From assembly GCF_000698125.1 (NCBI RefSeq), contig NZ_BAXA01000010.1:80059-144058 (forward strand): a stretch of DNA of 64,000 nt, written 5' to 3'. Shown in pieces: positions 8,590 to 17,319 of this stretch. Within the stretch, counting starts at the first letter, position 1; each line of letters starts with the position of its first letter. The position numbers and the translations under genes are program-made. The notes under the pieces are model-generated. The model was not told the DNA's origin. It searched no databases and saw nothing but the letters and a program-made list of their open reading frames with translations. The DNA is from Geomicrobium sp. JCM 19038 (GTDB taxonomy: Bacteria > Bacillota > Bacilli > Bacillales > Marinococcaceae).

Positions 8590-8925
8590 GTGATCGTGTT
8601 TGTTTTATTTATAGTATTTTACACTATAAATTCTCCAATGGTTGAGTTCTATTACGTAATAATGGCAATGCTACCTATTTTCTTAGTTTTAGTGATTCCA
8701 TTACATGTGGTTTGTATCATGGTTTACACAATATTAAGTAGCAAAATAAACGTCTTTTATGGAACAGTCATTTTCTCAGGGATAAGCATGTTAATGGGTT
8801 CAGTAATCTCGTTGTTACTGTTAGGGACACTATTTTCTGAAGGGATGTTAATTAACATTGTGTATCTGTTATCAGGGTTGTTGTTCTTTTTAATTAATCG
8901 GTGGTTAAGTGCTAAGTACGTGTGA
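8590..8925 (+). CDS. Hypothetical small membrane protein (4 TM)
   Basis: I do not recognise this family. The protein is almost entirely hydrophobic with about four membrane helices and ends RWLSAKYV. The first conventional start in frame is GTG 8590, but the only good ribosome site (AGAAGGAGGG, 8532-8541) lies ~50 nt upstream. The frame stays open back to it and offers only ATT/ATC codons at 8542-8557. Either a rare AUU/AUC start or a missing base in the sequence is likely, giving ~125 residues. The region is more AT-rich than its neighbours, which could indicate acquisition. Confidence 0.5.
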   Translation: MIVFVLFIVFYTINSPMVEFYYVIMAMLPIFLVLVIPLHVVCIMVYTILSSKINVFYGTVIFSGISMLMGSVISLLLLGTLFSEGMLINIVYLLSGLLFFLINRWLSAKYV

Positions 8926-9002
8926 ATTGAATTTTTATACAGCTGTAATTGTTTAGGTGAAAACATTTTGCTCTAAATTCCTAAAAAAGTTTTGAATAAC
9001 TA

Positions 9003-9029
9003 TTAACAACCGTTACAACCGTCCGATAT
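9003..9029 (+). promoter_or_regulatory. Sigma-D-like flagellin promoter
   Basis: TTAA (9003-9006), a 15-nt spacer and TCCGATAT (9022-9029) closely match the sigma-D consensus TAAA-N15-GCCGATAT used for hag in Bacillus. It lies 83 nt upstream of the flagellin start. Confidence 0.7.
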
Positions 9030-9040
9030 AAACTATGTAA

Positions 9041-9108
9041 GGATGACAAGGATGTCATTCAAATAGGTAGAATGGATGCTACCTAAACAACATTATAAGG
9101 ACGTGACA
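9041..9108 (+). promoter_or_regulatory. CsrA-type GGA hairpins in flagellin leader
   Basis: The leader holds a hairpin GGATGACA-AGGA-TGTCATTC (9041-9060) that places ACAAGGATGT, the CsrA consensus core, in the loop. A second hairpin TAGGTAG-AATGGATG-CTACCTA (9064-9085) also presents GGA in its loop. A third GGA lies in the ribosome site ATAAGGACGT (9096-9105). B. subtilis hag has CsrA sites arranged this way, one over the ribosome site. CsrA itself is not in the window. Confidence 0.65.
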
Positions 9109-9111
9109 AGT

Positions 9112-9945
9112 ATGATTATCAACAACAACATGAGCGCAATGAACGCTCACCGCCAAATGGGCATGAACCAAAACGCAATGCAAACATCAATGGAGAAATT
9201 ATCTTCAGGTCAACGTATTAACCGCGCAGGAGACGACGCAGCAGGGCTTTCAATTTCTGAAAAGATGCGTGCGCAAATCAACGGTCTCGATCAAGCAAGC
9301 CGTAACGCTCAAGATGGTATTTCTTTGATTCAAACTGCTGAAGGCGCATTAGATGAGACGCATAGCATTCTTCAAAGAATGCGTGAGTTAGCTGTACAAG
9401 CAGCAAACGATACAAACGATAATGATGTTGACCGCGCAGCTATTCAATCAGAGATCGATGCATTAACTGAAGAAATTGATAGAATTGCTAACAATACAGA
9501 ATTTAATGGTAAAACTTTATTAGCTGGTGATTTTGATGCTGAAGGTAGTGGTTTAACTTTCCATATTGGAGCTAATAATGGACAAAATATTGAATTAAAT
9601 ATTGGTGACATGACTACAGGTACAGATGGGTTAGACTTGGGAGACTTGGTATTGACAACTCAAGAAGGTGCTGATGCTGCCATTACAACTATTCAAAGTG
9701 CAATTGATGCAGTATCGACTCAAAGATCTGACCTAGGTGCTGTACAAAATCGTCTTGAGCATACAATTAATAATTTGGACAACGCTTCTGAAAACCTTCA
9801 AGCTGCAGAATCACGTATCCGTGATGTAGACATGGCTAAAGAAATGATGGAGTTCACGAAGAACAACATTCTTTCTCAAGCTTCTCAATCAATGCTTGCG
9901 CAAGCGAATCAACAGCCACAATCAGTGCTTCAACTTCTTCAATAA
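9112..9945 (+). CDS. hag: Flagellin
   Basis: 277 residues from ATG 9112 (AAGGA 10 nt upstream); the in-frame upstream start at 9076 would place the start inside the leader hairpins. N-terminal [15 protein letters not shown] and the [22 protein letters not shown] region form D0/D1, and the C-terminus [21 protein letters not shown] ... SVLQLLQ closes them. The variable middle (about 140-190) is short and acidic, so the filament lacks large D2/D3 domains. It polymerises into the flagellar filament after export. No signal peptide is expected or seen. Confidence 0.96.
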   Translation: MIINNNMSAMNAHRQMGMNQNAMQTSMEKLSSGQRINRAGDDAAGLSISEKMRAQINGLDQASRNAQDGISLIQTAEGALDETHSILQRMRELAVQAANDTNDNDVDRAAIQSEIDALTEEIDRIANNTEFNGKTLLAGDFDAEGSGLTFHIGANNGQNIELNIGDMTTGTDGLDLGDLVLTTQEGADAAITTIQSAIDAVSTQRSDLGAVQNRLEHTINNLDNASENLQAAESRIRDVDMAKEMMEFTKNNILSQASQSMLAQANQQPQSVLQLLQ

Positions 9946-9954
9946 ATTTCATTT

Positions 9955-9980
9955 AAAAACCTCACCTAGGTGGGGTTTTT
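9955..9980 (+). terminator. Flagellin terminator
   Basis: AAAAACCTCACC-TA-GGTGGGGTTTTT stem-loop ending in a T-run, 10 nt after the flagellin stop codon. Confidence 0.85.
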
Positions 9981-10040
9981 AAATTTTTATTATAAGGGTT
10001 TATTAAATTTTATAAGATTTAGCTCCCAGTGGTGCACTTG

Positions 10041-10062
10041 TGTGCGGAACATGTTCCGCACA
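10041..10062. promoter_or_regulatory. 22-bp perfect palindrome
   Basis: Eleven-base arms TGTGCGGAACA / TGTTCCGCACA with no spacer, between flagellin and the methyltransferase gene. It has the form of a dimeric repressor site. It is not the Bacillus LexA box, because the GAAC/GTTC halves are only 2 nt apart instead of 4. Confidence 0.5.
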
Positions 10063-10183
10063 ATATACAAATGATATAGCACTTATTGTTGTTTATACTG
10101 ACCATGCTTCTTGCTAAAACAATCAACAAAATCCACCACCTACCGTATACATAATAAAGGATATGTCTAGGGGGGGCGGTTGG

Positions 10184-10840
10184 ATGAGTAAGCTACGAGC
10201 TTATTTTGAGGAAAACGATCAGCGCTTAATTCATAAATGGGATCATTATTTCGATATTTATGAGCGGCATTTTGAGCGTTTTGTTAATACAGATGTGAAT
10301 GTAATGGAGATTGGTGTCTTTCACGGTGGTTCGCTGCAAATGTGGAAGGACTATTTCGGCAAAGATGCGAACATTTATGGTTTGGATATAAATCCAACGT
10401 GTAAGTCATTTGAAGAAGACCGAGTGAAGGTGATGATTGGCGATCAAGGTGATCGTGAGTTTTGGAAGTCGATCAAACCAACGTTACCGACGTTTGACAT
10501 TATCATCGATGATGGCGGGCACTCGATGGACCAACAGATCATCACGTTTGAAGAGATGTTCCCGTTGCTTTCTGAAAATGGTGTTTTTCTAATTGAAGAT
10601 TTGCATACGAGTTATATGAGTTATTATGCTGGTGGTTATGAGAAGGCGAACACGTTTATTGAGTATTCGAAGAAACGGATCGATGAACTCAATGCGTGGC
10701 ACTCGGAAGATGAGCGGTTACAATTGAATGACTTTACGAAGTCCGCGTACTCAATGAGCTATTACGATAGTGTCTTAGTCATTGAGAAGCGACCGATGCA
10801 GCCTCCATCTCACAAAACATCTGGCAAACCTTCGTGGTAA
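10184..10840 (+). CDS. Class I SAM-dependent methyltransferase (MycE/CmcI-like)
   Basis: 218 residues from ATG 10184, chosen because GGGGGGCGG lies just upstream. VMEIGVFHGGSLQMWKDYFG is the SAM-binding motif I region of the macrocin/cephalosporin-hydroxylase group, followed by NIYGLDINP and FDIIIDDGGHSMDQQ, which holds the metal-binding acidic residues in that group. Relatives methylate sugar hydroxyls. Position next to flagellin makes a role in flagellar glycan decoration possible, but a separate transcript is likely because a terminator lies between. Confidence 0.75.
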   Translation: MSKLRAYFEENDQRLIHKWDHYFDIYERHFERFVNTDVNVMEIGVFHGGSLQMWKDYFGKDANIYGLDINPTCKSFEEDRVKVMIGDQGDREFWKSIKPTLPTFDIIIDDGGHSMDQQIITFEEMFPLLSENGVFLIEDLHTSYMSYYAGGYEKANTFIEYSKKRIDELNAWHSEDERLQLNDFTKSAYSMSYYDSVLVIEKRPMQPPSHKTSGKPSW

Positions 10841-10904
10841 TCCGTCATTAATAGATATAGCGTAAATGGTGTATGAATTGTTTGTTAATTGATTGTAAAA
10901 CTGA

Positions 10905-11018
10905 TTGTCGAAGTCCTTTGCAAGGGATATAGTGGAGAAGTCCAAACTTCTATTCTTGCAGCTTACCCACTGCAAGTAAAGAGAAAGAACGCTACAGTAT
11001 TTTGTGGCGTTTTTTTTG
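10905..11018 (+). ncRNA. Candidate small structured RNA with terminator
   Basis: Serial hairpins occupy a stretch without ORFs: TCCTT-TGC-AAGGGA (10914-10927), AGAAGT-CCAA-ACTTCT (10936-10951), and CTTGCAG-CTTACCCA-CTGCAAG (10955-10976) with a C-rich loop. They are followed by a terminator AACGCTACA-GTATT-TTGTGGCGTT plus T-run (10988-11018). It is too far from the methyltransferase stop to be just its terminator. I do not recognise an Rfam family and no convincing promoter was found. The remaining 11019-11330 shows nothing I can name. Confidence 0.4.
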
Positions 11019-11330
11019 TTGAAGTAAATAGTATCATACTCGCGTGAGTGGTGAAGCGCTTGCAACCGTTCAACTTTGACAAGAAAAGGTGTCTGATTCT
11101 AGTACGAGACTGCCAAAAAGTTAAAATGCTGTATTATTTTCAATTGGGTCCTCTTGTTGAATCGACAAATCAGTCTCATTGGCACATGCTAGCGTTGTAA
11201 TAAATCTAAAGAAGAAGTCGATCAAGAAATCTAATTGTGGAAATATTCTTCAATTACGTGCTGTGAAGCTAATTCAATTTTGAGCGCCGAGAAATTAAAA
11301 GTGAGTTAAAAGAAGTCAATTTGGAACATT

Positions 11331-11344
11331 TGTAAGCGTTTACC
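11331..11344 (+). promoter_or_regulatory. cre-like site (CcpA), 13/14 match
   Basis: TGTAAGCGTTTACC against consensus TGWNANCGNTNWCA; only the last base differs. It lies 52 nt before the first gene of the symporter cluster, which suggests carbon-catabolite control. Confidence 0.55.
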
Positions 11345-11395
11345 TTTGGCAGCAATTTTGCATAAGTATTGAACAAAGAACAAGGAGGGAAGAGT

Positions 11396-11833
11396 ATGTT
11401 ATCACTTCGTTATAAGCGATTTGAAGCGTATGCGGGTTTACCACAGCACGTCGTGAAAGAAAACATTATAACTGCATATGAGAACGAACAGATCCCGTAC
11501 CGGGAGAGAAAAGCACCACCACATATGATGTATGACATTGAACACGAACAAATTATCCTCGCATCAGACGGAGTAGAGTGCAGTTTAATTTACGTGTCAA
11601 ATGATCCGTTTACTCGACTTTTTCAGTCAATTCTTGGAACGTCAACACGAACAGGTGGGATTACACTCGTTTCTGCAAAGTATCAGAACCGTTGTGAGTT
11701 ACAAACAGTAATGAGTTACATCCATGAAGACGTTTGGCGAATTCGTCAACACCATCGTTTTCAATTTGCGTTATTGCTTGAATTGCTTAATAAACAGAAA
11801 TGGAAGCGCTTACAAAGAGGTGGCTCATCATGA
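11396..11833 (+). CDS. Hypothetical protein, first gene of symporter cluster
   Basis: 145 residues from ATG 11396, which follows AAGGAGGGA. Not recognised. It is soluble, basic at the C-terminus (KQKWKRLQRG), without signal peptide or membrane helices. Its stop codon overlaps the start of the next gene as ATGA, so translation is coupled to the small membrane protein and the symporter. A transport-associated role is an inference from this coupling. The last 30 bp of the gene contain a second cre-like sequence. Confidence 0.7.
   Translation: MLSLRYKRFEAYAGLPQHVVKENIITAYENEQIPYRERKAPPHMMYDIEHEQIILASDGVECSLIYVSNDPFTRLFQSILGTSTRTGGITLVSAKYQNRCELQTVMSYIHEDVWRIRQHHRFQFALLLELLNKQKWKRLQRGGSS
11801..11814 (-). 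promoter_or_regulatory. Second cre-like site inside gene end, 13/14 match
   Basis: TGGAAGCGCTTACA reads TGTAAGCGCTTCCA on the minus strand, one mismatch to TGWNANCGNTNWCA. Located 16 nt before the small membrane protein gene; could act as a roadblock site. Confidence 0.45.
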
Positions 11834-12060
11834 ATTGGTTTACGATGCAAAGGCGAGATAAGGCATTTTTAATCGTCTTGTTTGGGTTTATTACGCTTTT
11901 TATGTTGCCATGGACACACAGTATATACATTCTCAACATATCACTGCTCGCATGGGCAGCGTATTTTGGCTGTGTGTTTATGCCACTTATTGCGCTCGTC
12001 ATTACTTTCGAGAAAAGTCGTAACGTCGCTGTTAGCTCGAAAGAAGAGGTGGACCAATGA
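11830..12060 (+). CDS. Small 2-TM protein preceding a solute symporter
   Basis: 76 residues with two membrane helices, starting at ATG 11830 inside an ATGA overlap with the gene before and ending in an ATGA overlap with the symporter gene. Small two-helix proteins encoded immediately before sodium:solute symporters (for example the YhdT/PanF and DUF485/DUF3311 pairings) are common and may be accessory subunits. I cannot assign this one to a specific family with certainty. Confidence 0.75.
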   Translation: MNWFTMQRRDKAFLIVLFGFITLFMLPWTHSIYILNISLLAWAAYFGCVFMPLIALVITFEKSRNVAVSSKEEVDQ

Positions 12061-13518
12061 AACTTACTGAAATTACAATTATGATCTTGTACTTTGTCCT
12101 CTTAATTGTAATTGGACAATGGTCAAAAAAGAAAATTGATCAATCTGTACACAGTACTGAAGAGTATTACGTCGCTGGTCGAAATATTGGGACTGGCGTC
12201 AATTCACTAGCGATGATGGCAGCTCTAGGTAGTGGGGGTTCGTTTATGGCATCGGCAGGAACAACGTACAAACTTGGCATTCCATTTGGTGCGTGGATGG
12301 TATTCGGGGCAATTGCTGGTTTTGCGTTTGCAAGCGTACTTGTCGCCAAGCCGATGCGGAATTCAAAAAAATTTACCGTAACTGAATTCCTCGTCGAACG
12401 TTACGAAAGTCGCTTTTTTAAGTTAATCGTCCCTCTCGTTATTATAATTGGCTCTTCAATGTATTTAATTTCGCAAATGGCTGCTGGAGGTTTAATTGGT
12501 TCATACGTTACTGGCCTTTCTTATGAATGGGGCGTGGTGATTATCGCAGTTATATTCGTATTGTACGTGGCAATGGGGGGATGCTCGCGGTCACGTGGAC
12601 GAACATATTACAAGGGTTTATGATCATCGTGTTGGCAGGTCTTATGACCGTCGGTGCCTAGTTCATTTGCCAGTATCATGGCCAGAAGCGATGGTTAATT
12701 TAACAACGGTTAATGAAACGATTGGGATTGTTGACGGTGCTATGCCTTTTATCGCTTACATCGGCGTATTTGTGACTTGGCTGACTGCCATTTGTGTGCT
12801 TCCTCATCTTCTAATGCGTGTTTTTACTGCAACGAGTGCAGGCTCAGCGAAAATATCGATGAATTTAGGAATGTTTTATTATGGTGTATTAATGGTCGTC
12901 TCGACAATGGCTGTACTCGTTTACATCCCCTACATGGATTCGAGTTTGTTAAGTAACAATCATTCAGACATGTGGTTATTACTTGCAGCAGAGCAATTTT
13001 TCGGACCTTTATTGCTTGGATTTATTGCGGCGGGAATTATGGCAGCGGTTATGTCTTCAGTAGATGCGTTGTTACTAGCAGTCAGCAGTGCGTTTGCGTA
13101 TGATTTGTATAAAGGATGGTATAGACCTAACGCCACGCACAAACAAATTCTGAAAATATCGATGATTGCAACGTGGGTCATTGGGTTGGGGGTAATGCTC
13201 ATTTCCCTTCGTCCGCCTGATTTTCTAGTTATTTTGTATACGGCAGCTGTCGGTTTTATGAGTGCTGCACTGTTCCCATCACTCGTATTTGGCATTTGGT
13301 GGAAAAAAGCGACACTCACAGGTGCAAAAGCATCGATCTTTGTTGGCGGTATTACGTACTTACTTGCATTTCTACTATTTGATTTGCCGTATAACACTGA
13401 AATCCTCATTGCTTTACCTCTCGCAACAATAACCTTATTCTCGGTATCATTTGTGACGAAACCATCAAGAAAAGTGGTTCTCGATCGGATGAAGTCGTAC
13501 CACGATTATTCGCATTAA
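12057..13518 (+). CDS. Sodium:solute symporter (SSS family), two frameshifts
   Basis: About 13 membrane helices; N-terminal SVHSTEEYYVAGRNIG and AALGSGGSFMASAGTTY are SSS signatures. The reading frame breaks twice. In a run of six G at 12575-12580, one more G would join VAMGG to MLAVTWTNILQGFM, the family's conserved continuation. Near 12659 another base is needed to reach VHLPVSWPEAM and the remaining ~290 residues. Both breaks are single-base losses, so sequence error is as likely as a true pseudogene. The substrate is unknown; linkage to cre-like sites hints at a carbon source or organic acid. ~490 residues when repaired. Confidence 0.8.
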
Positions 13519-13534
13519 TAAGTAGGTTATATTG

Positions 13535-13579
13535 AAACCCGAAGACTAAATGGATCATCGTTTAGTCTTCGGGTTTTTT
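13535..13579 (+). terminator. Symporter terminator
   Basis: AAACCCGAAGACTAAA pairs with TTTAGTCTTCGGGTTT around a 10-nt loop, followed by T-run. Confidence 0.9.
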
Positions 13580-13606
13580 AGTTACTATAAATATATTATG
13601 TAAACT

Positions 13607-13638
13607 AATAATAAAAATCTGTGATGGCCACAGATTTT
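13607..13638 (-). terminator. lexA terminator
   Basis: On the minus strand AAAATCTGTG-GCCAT-CACAGATTTTT overlaps the lexA stop codon and ends in T-rich sequence. Confidence 0.7.
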
Positions 13639-14293
13639 AATGAATGGTACGAAGTACGCCAGTGACTTTGCCGAGGATTTGGCAGTCGGTTAATAAAATC
13701 GGCTCCATGGAATCGTTCTCTGGTTGAAGACGAATGTGATTTCCTTCGTTAAAGAAGCGTTTCACAGTCGCTTCTTGATCTTCGGTCATGGCAACGACGA
13801 TGTCGCCGTTCTCTGCAGTACGTTGTTGGCGAACGATGACGCGGTCACCGTCAAGAATACCAGCGTTAATCATACTCTCCCCAACAATCGTGAGCATGAA
13901 CACTTGGTCATGACCGACGTAAGATTCAGGCAATGGAATGTATTCTTCAATATTCTCAACAGCGGTAATCGGTTGTCCGGCCGTTACTTTCCCGATCATC
14001 GGCACGTAAGAAGTTGGTGCAGGCATTTCTCTTTGAGTATAAGCTGTCGAATGCGCTGCGTGTTGTTCGTTGTCTGCATCAAGGTGCAACACTTCAATCG
14101 CTCTCGGTTTCGTTGGGTCGCGTCTTATGAAGCCTTTCTTTTCTAAGCGAGCGAGATGTCCGTGAACCGTCGAGCTTGAGGCAAGTCCAACGGCTTCCCC
14201 GATTTCTCGAACAGATGGGGGATACCCTTTCGCTTTAACATTAGATTTGATATACGTAAGAATCTTCTCCTGGCGTGGAGACAATTTTGTCAC
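13637..14293 (-). CDS. lexA: LexA SOS repressor
   Basis: 218 residues from a GTG start with GAGGTGA upstream. N-terminal winged helix-turn-helix ([14 protein letters not shown] ... [23 protein letters not shown]), then the cleavage region with [18 protein letters not shown] (self-cleavage normally at Ala-Gly in VTAG), and the S24 protease domain with catalytic serine in GESMINAGI and lysine in [14 protein letters not shown]. Represses DNA-damage genes until RecA-stimulated self-cleavage. Its own promoter contains a LexA box, so it is autoregulated. About 13 residues longer than B. subtilis LexA because of a His/Ala-rich linker. Confidence 0.97.
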   Translation of the reverse strand: MTKLSPRQEKILTYIKSNVKAKGYPPSVREIGEAVGLASSSTVHGHLARLEKKGFIRRDPTKPRAIEVLHLDADNEQHAAHSTAYTQREMPAPTSYVPMIGKVTAGQPITAVENIEEYIPLPESYVGHDQVFMLTIVGESMINAGILDGDRVIVRQQRTAENGDIVVAMTEDQEATVKRFFNEGNHIRLQPENDSMEPILLTDCQILGKVTGVLRTIH

Positions 14294-14332
14294 CGTCGTT
14301 CACCTCACAATTTCTAAATTTTTACTATATCG

Positions 14333-14361
14333 AATATAGCATACAAAACATGTGTTTGCAA
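14333..14361 (-). promoter_or_regulatory. lexA promoter with LexA box in spacer
   Basis: Minus strand: TTGCAA (-35, 14361-14356), 17-nt spacer, TATATT (-10, 14338-14333). The spacer and -35 overlap the SOS box CAAACACATGTTTT (14358-14345), 12 of 14 to CGAACRNRYGTTYG. Confidence 0.7.
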
Positions 14362-14381
14362 ACATCCGTTCTACTTTTTAC

Positions 14382-14432
14382 TTGACACGAACGTTCGTTC
14401 CTAGTTATAGTGGATATACGAACAAACGTTTC
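14382..14432 (+). promoter_or_regulatory. SOS promoter of small membrane gene, two LexA boxes
   Basis: TTGACA (14382-14387) and TATAGT (14406-14411) flank an 18-nt spacer occupied by CGAACGTTCGTTCC (14388-14401), 12/14 to the Bacillus LexA box. A second box CGAACAAACGTTTC (14419-14432), 13/14, covers the start of the transcript. Binding of LexA would block RNA polymerase directly. Confidence 0.75.
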
Positions 14433-14447
14433 GGGGAGATGAGAATT

Positions 14448-14561
14448 GTGAAGAGAATGCATAGCTTTTTACGAAGAACATCGATTGAAGAGTGGGTTAT
14501 TTTAGGTTTATTCTTTGTTGCTGTAGTTGCCATGTTAACCGTTGCAAACGTAGGTTTTTAA
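14448..14561 (+). CDS. 37-aa SOS-controlled membrane protein (YneA/SosA position)
   Basis: Start GTG 14448 has GGGGAG 9 nt upstream. The peptide is a basic N-terminus (KRMHSFLRRTS) and one membrane helix (WVILGLFFVAVVAMLTVANV), and ends GF. It occupies the place of the cell-division inhibitor yneA next to lexA but lacks the LysM domain that follows the helix in B. subtilis YneA. The neighbouring resolvase gene yneB is also absent. A role in holding division during DNA damage is inferred from position, promoter and membrane helix. Confidence 0.65.
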   Translation: MKRMHSFLRRTSIEEWVILGLFFVAVVAMLTVANVGF

Positions 14562-14775
14562 TATGGAGATAAATGATTATTCTGCGTTTCGTCTGAATAG
14601 TTATAATTATAGGTTTATAATTGGGTTTATTAGGGAATATGATGTATAGATATGTGTGAGAAGTACGTACAATGAATATAGGACTATGTTAACCAATGAT
14701 ACGGTTGCCTTGAGTAAGCGCATACAATCGTGTACGCTTAAAGTGTACGATCTCTTAATAAGGGAGGGATTCACG

Positions 14776-15006
14776 TTGAAGTCGCAGGAGAGAATTGATC
14801 GAATGAACGAACTTTCAAAGCGCTCGAGAACAATTGGCCTGAGCATGCGAGAAATCGAAGAGCAGCAAGCGTTACGAGCGGAGTATTTCGACAATTTACG
14901 GAATACGTTTCGCAATCAGTTACAATCGGTCACACTCGTTAATGAAGACGGACAAGATGTAACTCCCAAAGAAGTCGATTGCATAAGTCCGAAGCGTTCT
15001 TATTAA
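14776..15006 (+). CDS. ynzC: YnzC family DUF896 protein
   Basis: 76 residues from TTG 14776 with AGGGAGGG upstream. RIDRMNELSKRSRTIGLSMREIEEQQALRAEYFDNLRNTFR is the DUF896 core, a small helical-hairpin protein of unknown function. Same position between the lexA region and tkt as in B. subtilis. C-terminal tail (VTLVNEDGQDVTPKE) is also typical. Bases 14562-14775 upstream show no other gene. Confidence 0.88.
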   Translation: MKSQERIDRMNELSKRSRTIGLSMREIEEQQALRAEYFDNLRNTFRNQLQSVTLVNEDGQDVTPKEVDCISPKRSY

Positions 15007-15160
15007 TGATTGGTACCGCTTGCCTGGACGTTTTTTTCCAGGTTTTTTATTCACCTTTAAACCGAACATACATTCTCTTTCGTTAAGGTTGTTTTGCCTC
15101 GTGAAACCGTTTATCATAAAGGTGTAGACTATTTAGGTTGAACTGAGAGGATGAATCACC

Positions 15161-17143
15161 TTGAACAGAGTGGAAGAGAAAGCGATCAATACGATCCGTA
15201 CGCTATCAATTGATAGTATTAATCGTGCGAATTCTGGACACCCAGGATTACCGATGGGAGCGGCGCCAATGGCGTTTGCTTTATGGACAAGACACCTTAA
15301 TCACAATCCGAAACAACCGGATTGGTGGAACCGTGACCGTTTCGTGTTATCAGCTGGACATGGTTCGATGCTTCTATATAGTTTGTTGCATTTAAGTGGT
15401 TATGAGCTTTCTATTGAAGAATTGAAGAATTTCCGTCAGTGGGGAAGTAAAACGCCAGGACACCCAGAGTTTGGTCATACGCCTGGTGTTGACGCAACGA
15501 CTGGCCCACTCGGCCAAGGTCTTGCAATGAGTGTCGGTATGGCAATGGCAGAGACGCATTTAGCAAGCACGTACAACAATGCTGATCATACGCTTTTTGA
15601 TCACTATACGTATGCGCTTTGTGGCGACGGTGACATTATGGAAGGTGTTGCTTCTGAATCAGCGTCACTTGCGGGTCACCTGGGATTAGGCAAGTTAATC
15701 GTGATGTACGATTCGAACGACATTTCATTAGACGGTGATTTGAACCGTTCATTCTCGGAAGACGTATTAAAGCGTTATGACGCATACGGTTGGCACACGA
15801 TTCTCGTCGAAGACGGCAACGATGTGGATGCGATTGATGCTGCCATTCAAGCGGCGAAAGAAGATCCCCGCCCGAGTATGATTGAGATTAAGACAGTAAT
15901 TGGTTTTGGTTCACCGAACCGTGCAGGGACGAACGAGGCACACGGTAAGCCAATGGGCGCGGACGAATCAACGCTCATTAAAGAAAGTTACAAGTGGGAT
16001 CATGAAGAATTCCACGTACCAGATGAAGTACGTAGTTTCTTTAGTGAGAAGGAAGAAGAAGGAGCCGCTACGCATAAAGCGTGGCAAGACGTGTTCGCTT
16101 CTTATGAAAGCGCTCATCCTGAACGTGCGGCGGAACTTACGCGTGCCTTTGATCGCGAGTGGAACGTAGCGGATCTTCAAAAGCTACCGAAATATACCGT
16201 TGGTGAAGATAAGCTTGCAACACGTAAGGCATCAGGTGACGTGATCCAAGCACTCTCTGAAGAAGTGAACGGGTTCTTCGGCGGTTCGGCTGACCTTGCG
16301 TCATCGAACAACACACTCATGAACGCTCATGAGGACTTTACGAAAGAAAACCGTTCGGGTCGTAACGTTTGGTTCGGTGTTCGTGAATTTGCGACAGCTG
16401 CTGCGGTGAACGGAATTATGCTTCACGGTGGTTTGCATGCATACGGAGCGACATTCCTCGTCTTCTCTGACTACATGAGACCAGCGATTCGTTTGTCAGC
16501 GCTTATGAACGTACCAGCAACGTACGTGTTTACGCATGATAGCATTGCAGTTGGTGAAGATGGTCCAACGCATGAACCCGTTGAACAAACAGGTTCACTT
16601 CGCATGATTCCGAACTTGGCGGTAATTCGTCCTGCGGATGCGAATGAAACGACAGCTGCGTGGAAGTTGGCGCTTGAAGCGAAAGATCATCCAACAGCAC
16701 TCATCCTTACGCGTCAAGGATTGCCAACAATGATCGATGCGGACGCAGCTTACGAGCAAGTGAAAAAAGGCGCGTACGTCTTAAGTGATAGTGGTTCACC
16801 GGACGTAACCCTACTTGCGACAGGTTCTGAAGTGTCACTTGCACTTGATGCGAAAAAAGCACTTCACGAAAAGGGCATTGAAGCGCGTGTTGTAAGCATG
16901 CCAAGCCAAGAGTGGTTTGAAAAGCAATCAGCAACTTACAAAGAAGAAGTATTACCATCAGACGTGCCGGTCGTTTCGATTGAAGCGGGTACCACGTTTG
17001 GTTGGGAACGCTACACAGGTCGCACAGGCGCATCAATCGGTATTGATACGTTTGGCGCATCTGCACCAGGAGACCTCGTCATGGAGAAATTCGGTTTTAA
17101 CGTCGACAATGTCGTGAACACCGTGACAAGCGTCCTCAAATAA
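15161..17143 (+). CDS. tkt: Transketolase
   Basis: 660 residues, normal length. TTG start with GAGAGG 10 nt upstream. Thiamine-diphosphate enzyme of the pentose phosphate pathway, moving two-carbon units between sugar phosphates. Visible motifs: [13 protein letters not shown] (N-terminal), [14 protein letters not shown] (ThDP/metal binding GDG), [34 protein letters not shown] (substrate binding), and the C-terminal domain [16 protein letters not shown]. Monocistronic between its own upstream region and a terminator. Confidence 0.97.
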   Translation: MNRVEEKAINTIRTLSIDSINRANSGHPGLPMGAAPMAFALWTRHLNHNPKQPDWWNRDRFVLSAGHGSMLLYSLLHLSGYELSIEELKNFRQWGSKTPGHPEFGHTPGVDATTGPLGQGLAMSVGMAMAETHLASTYNNADHTLFDHYTYALCGDGDIMEGVASESASLAGHLGLGKLIVMYDSNDISLDGDLNRSFSEDVLKRYDAYGWHTILVEDGNDVDAIDAAIQAAKEDPRPSMIEIKTVIGFGSPNRAGTNEAHGKPMGADESTLIKESYKWDHEEFHVPDEVRSFFSEKEEEGAATHKAWQDVFASYESAHPERAAELTRAFDREWNVADLQKLPKYTVGEDKLATRKASGDVIQALSEEVNGFFGGSADLASSNNTLMNAHEDFTKENRSGRNVWFGVREFATAAAVNGIMLHGGLHAYGATFLVFSDYMRPAIRLSALMNVPATYVFTHDSIAVGEDGPTHEPVEQTGSLRMIPNLAVIRPADANETTAAWKLALEAKDHPTALILTRQGLPTMIDADAAYEQVKKGAYVLSDSGSPDVTLLATGSEVSLALDAKKALHEKGIEARVVSMPSQEWFEKQSATYKEEVLPSDVPVVSIEAGTTFGWERYTGRTGASIGIDTFGASAPGDLVMEKFGFNVDNVVNTVTSVLK

Positions 17144-17151
17144 TGCCGTGA

Positions 17152-17187
17152 AGAGCAGGGACTATGTACAGTCTCTGCTCTTTGTTT
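17152..17187 (+). terminator. tkt terminator
   Basis: AGAGCAGGGACT-ATGTAC-AGTCTCTGCTCT stem with one mismatch, then TTGTTTT. Confidence 0.85.
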
Positions 17188-17319
17188 TCAAAATGACACG
17201 TTAGTTTTACAAATAATTGAATGAAATGACGACATTAGAAGGAAAGCCTTGCATAGAACGACATGTTTTTTACGCGTTGTCTGCTATCATTTAGGAAACA
17301 AGAAGGAGGCGGTCTCACG

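Noticed and set aside
11046..11060. cre-like GTGAAGCGCTTGCA
   Set aside because: Three mismatches to the cre consensus in the left half; too weak compared with the two 13/14 sites nearby.
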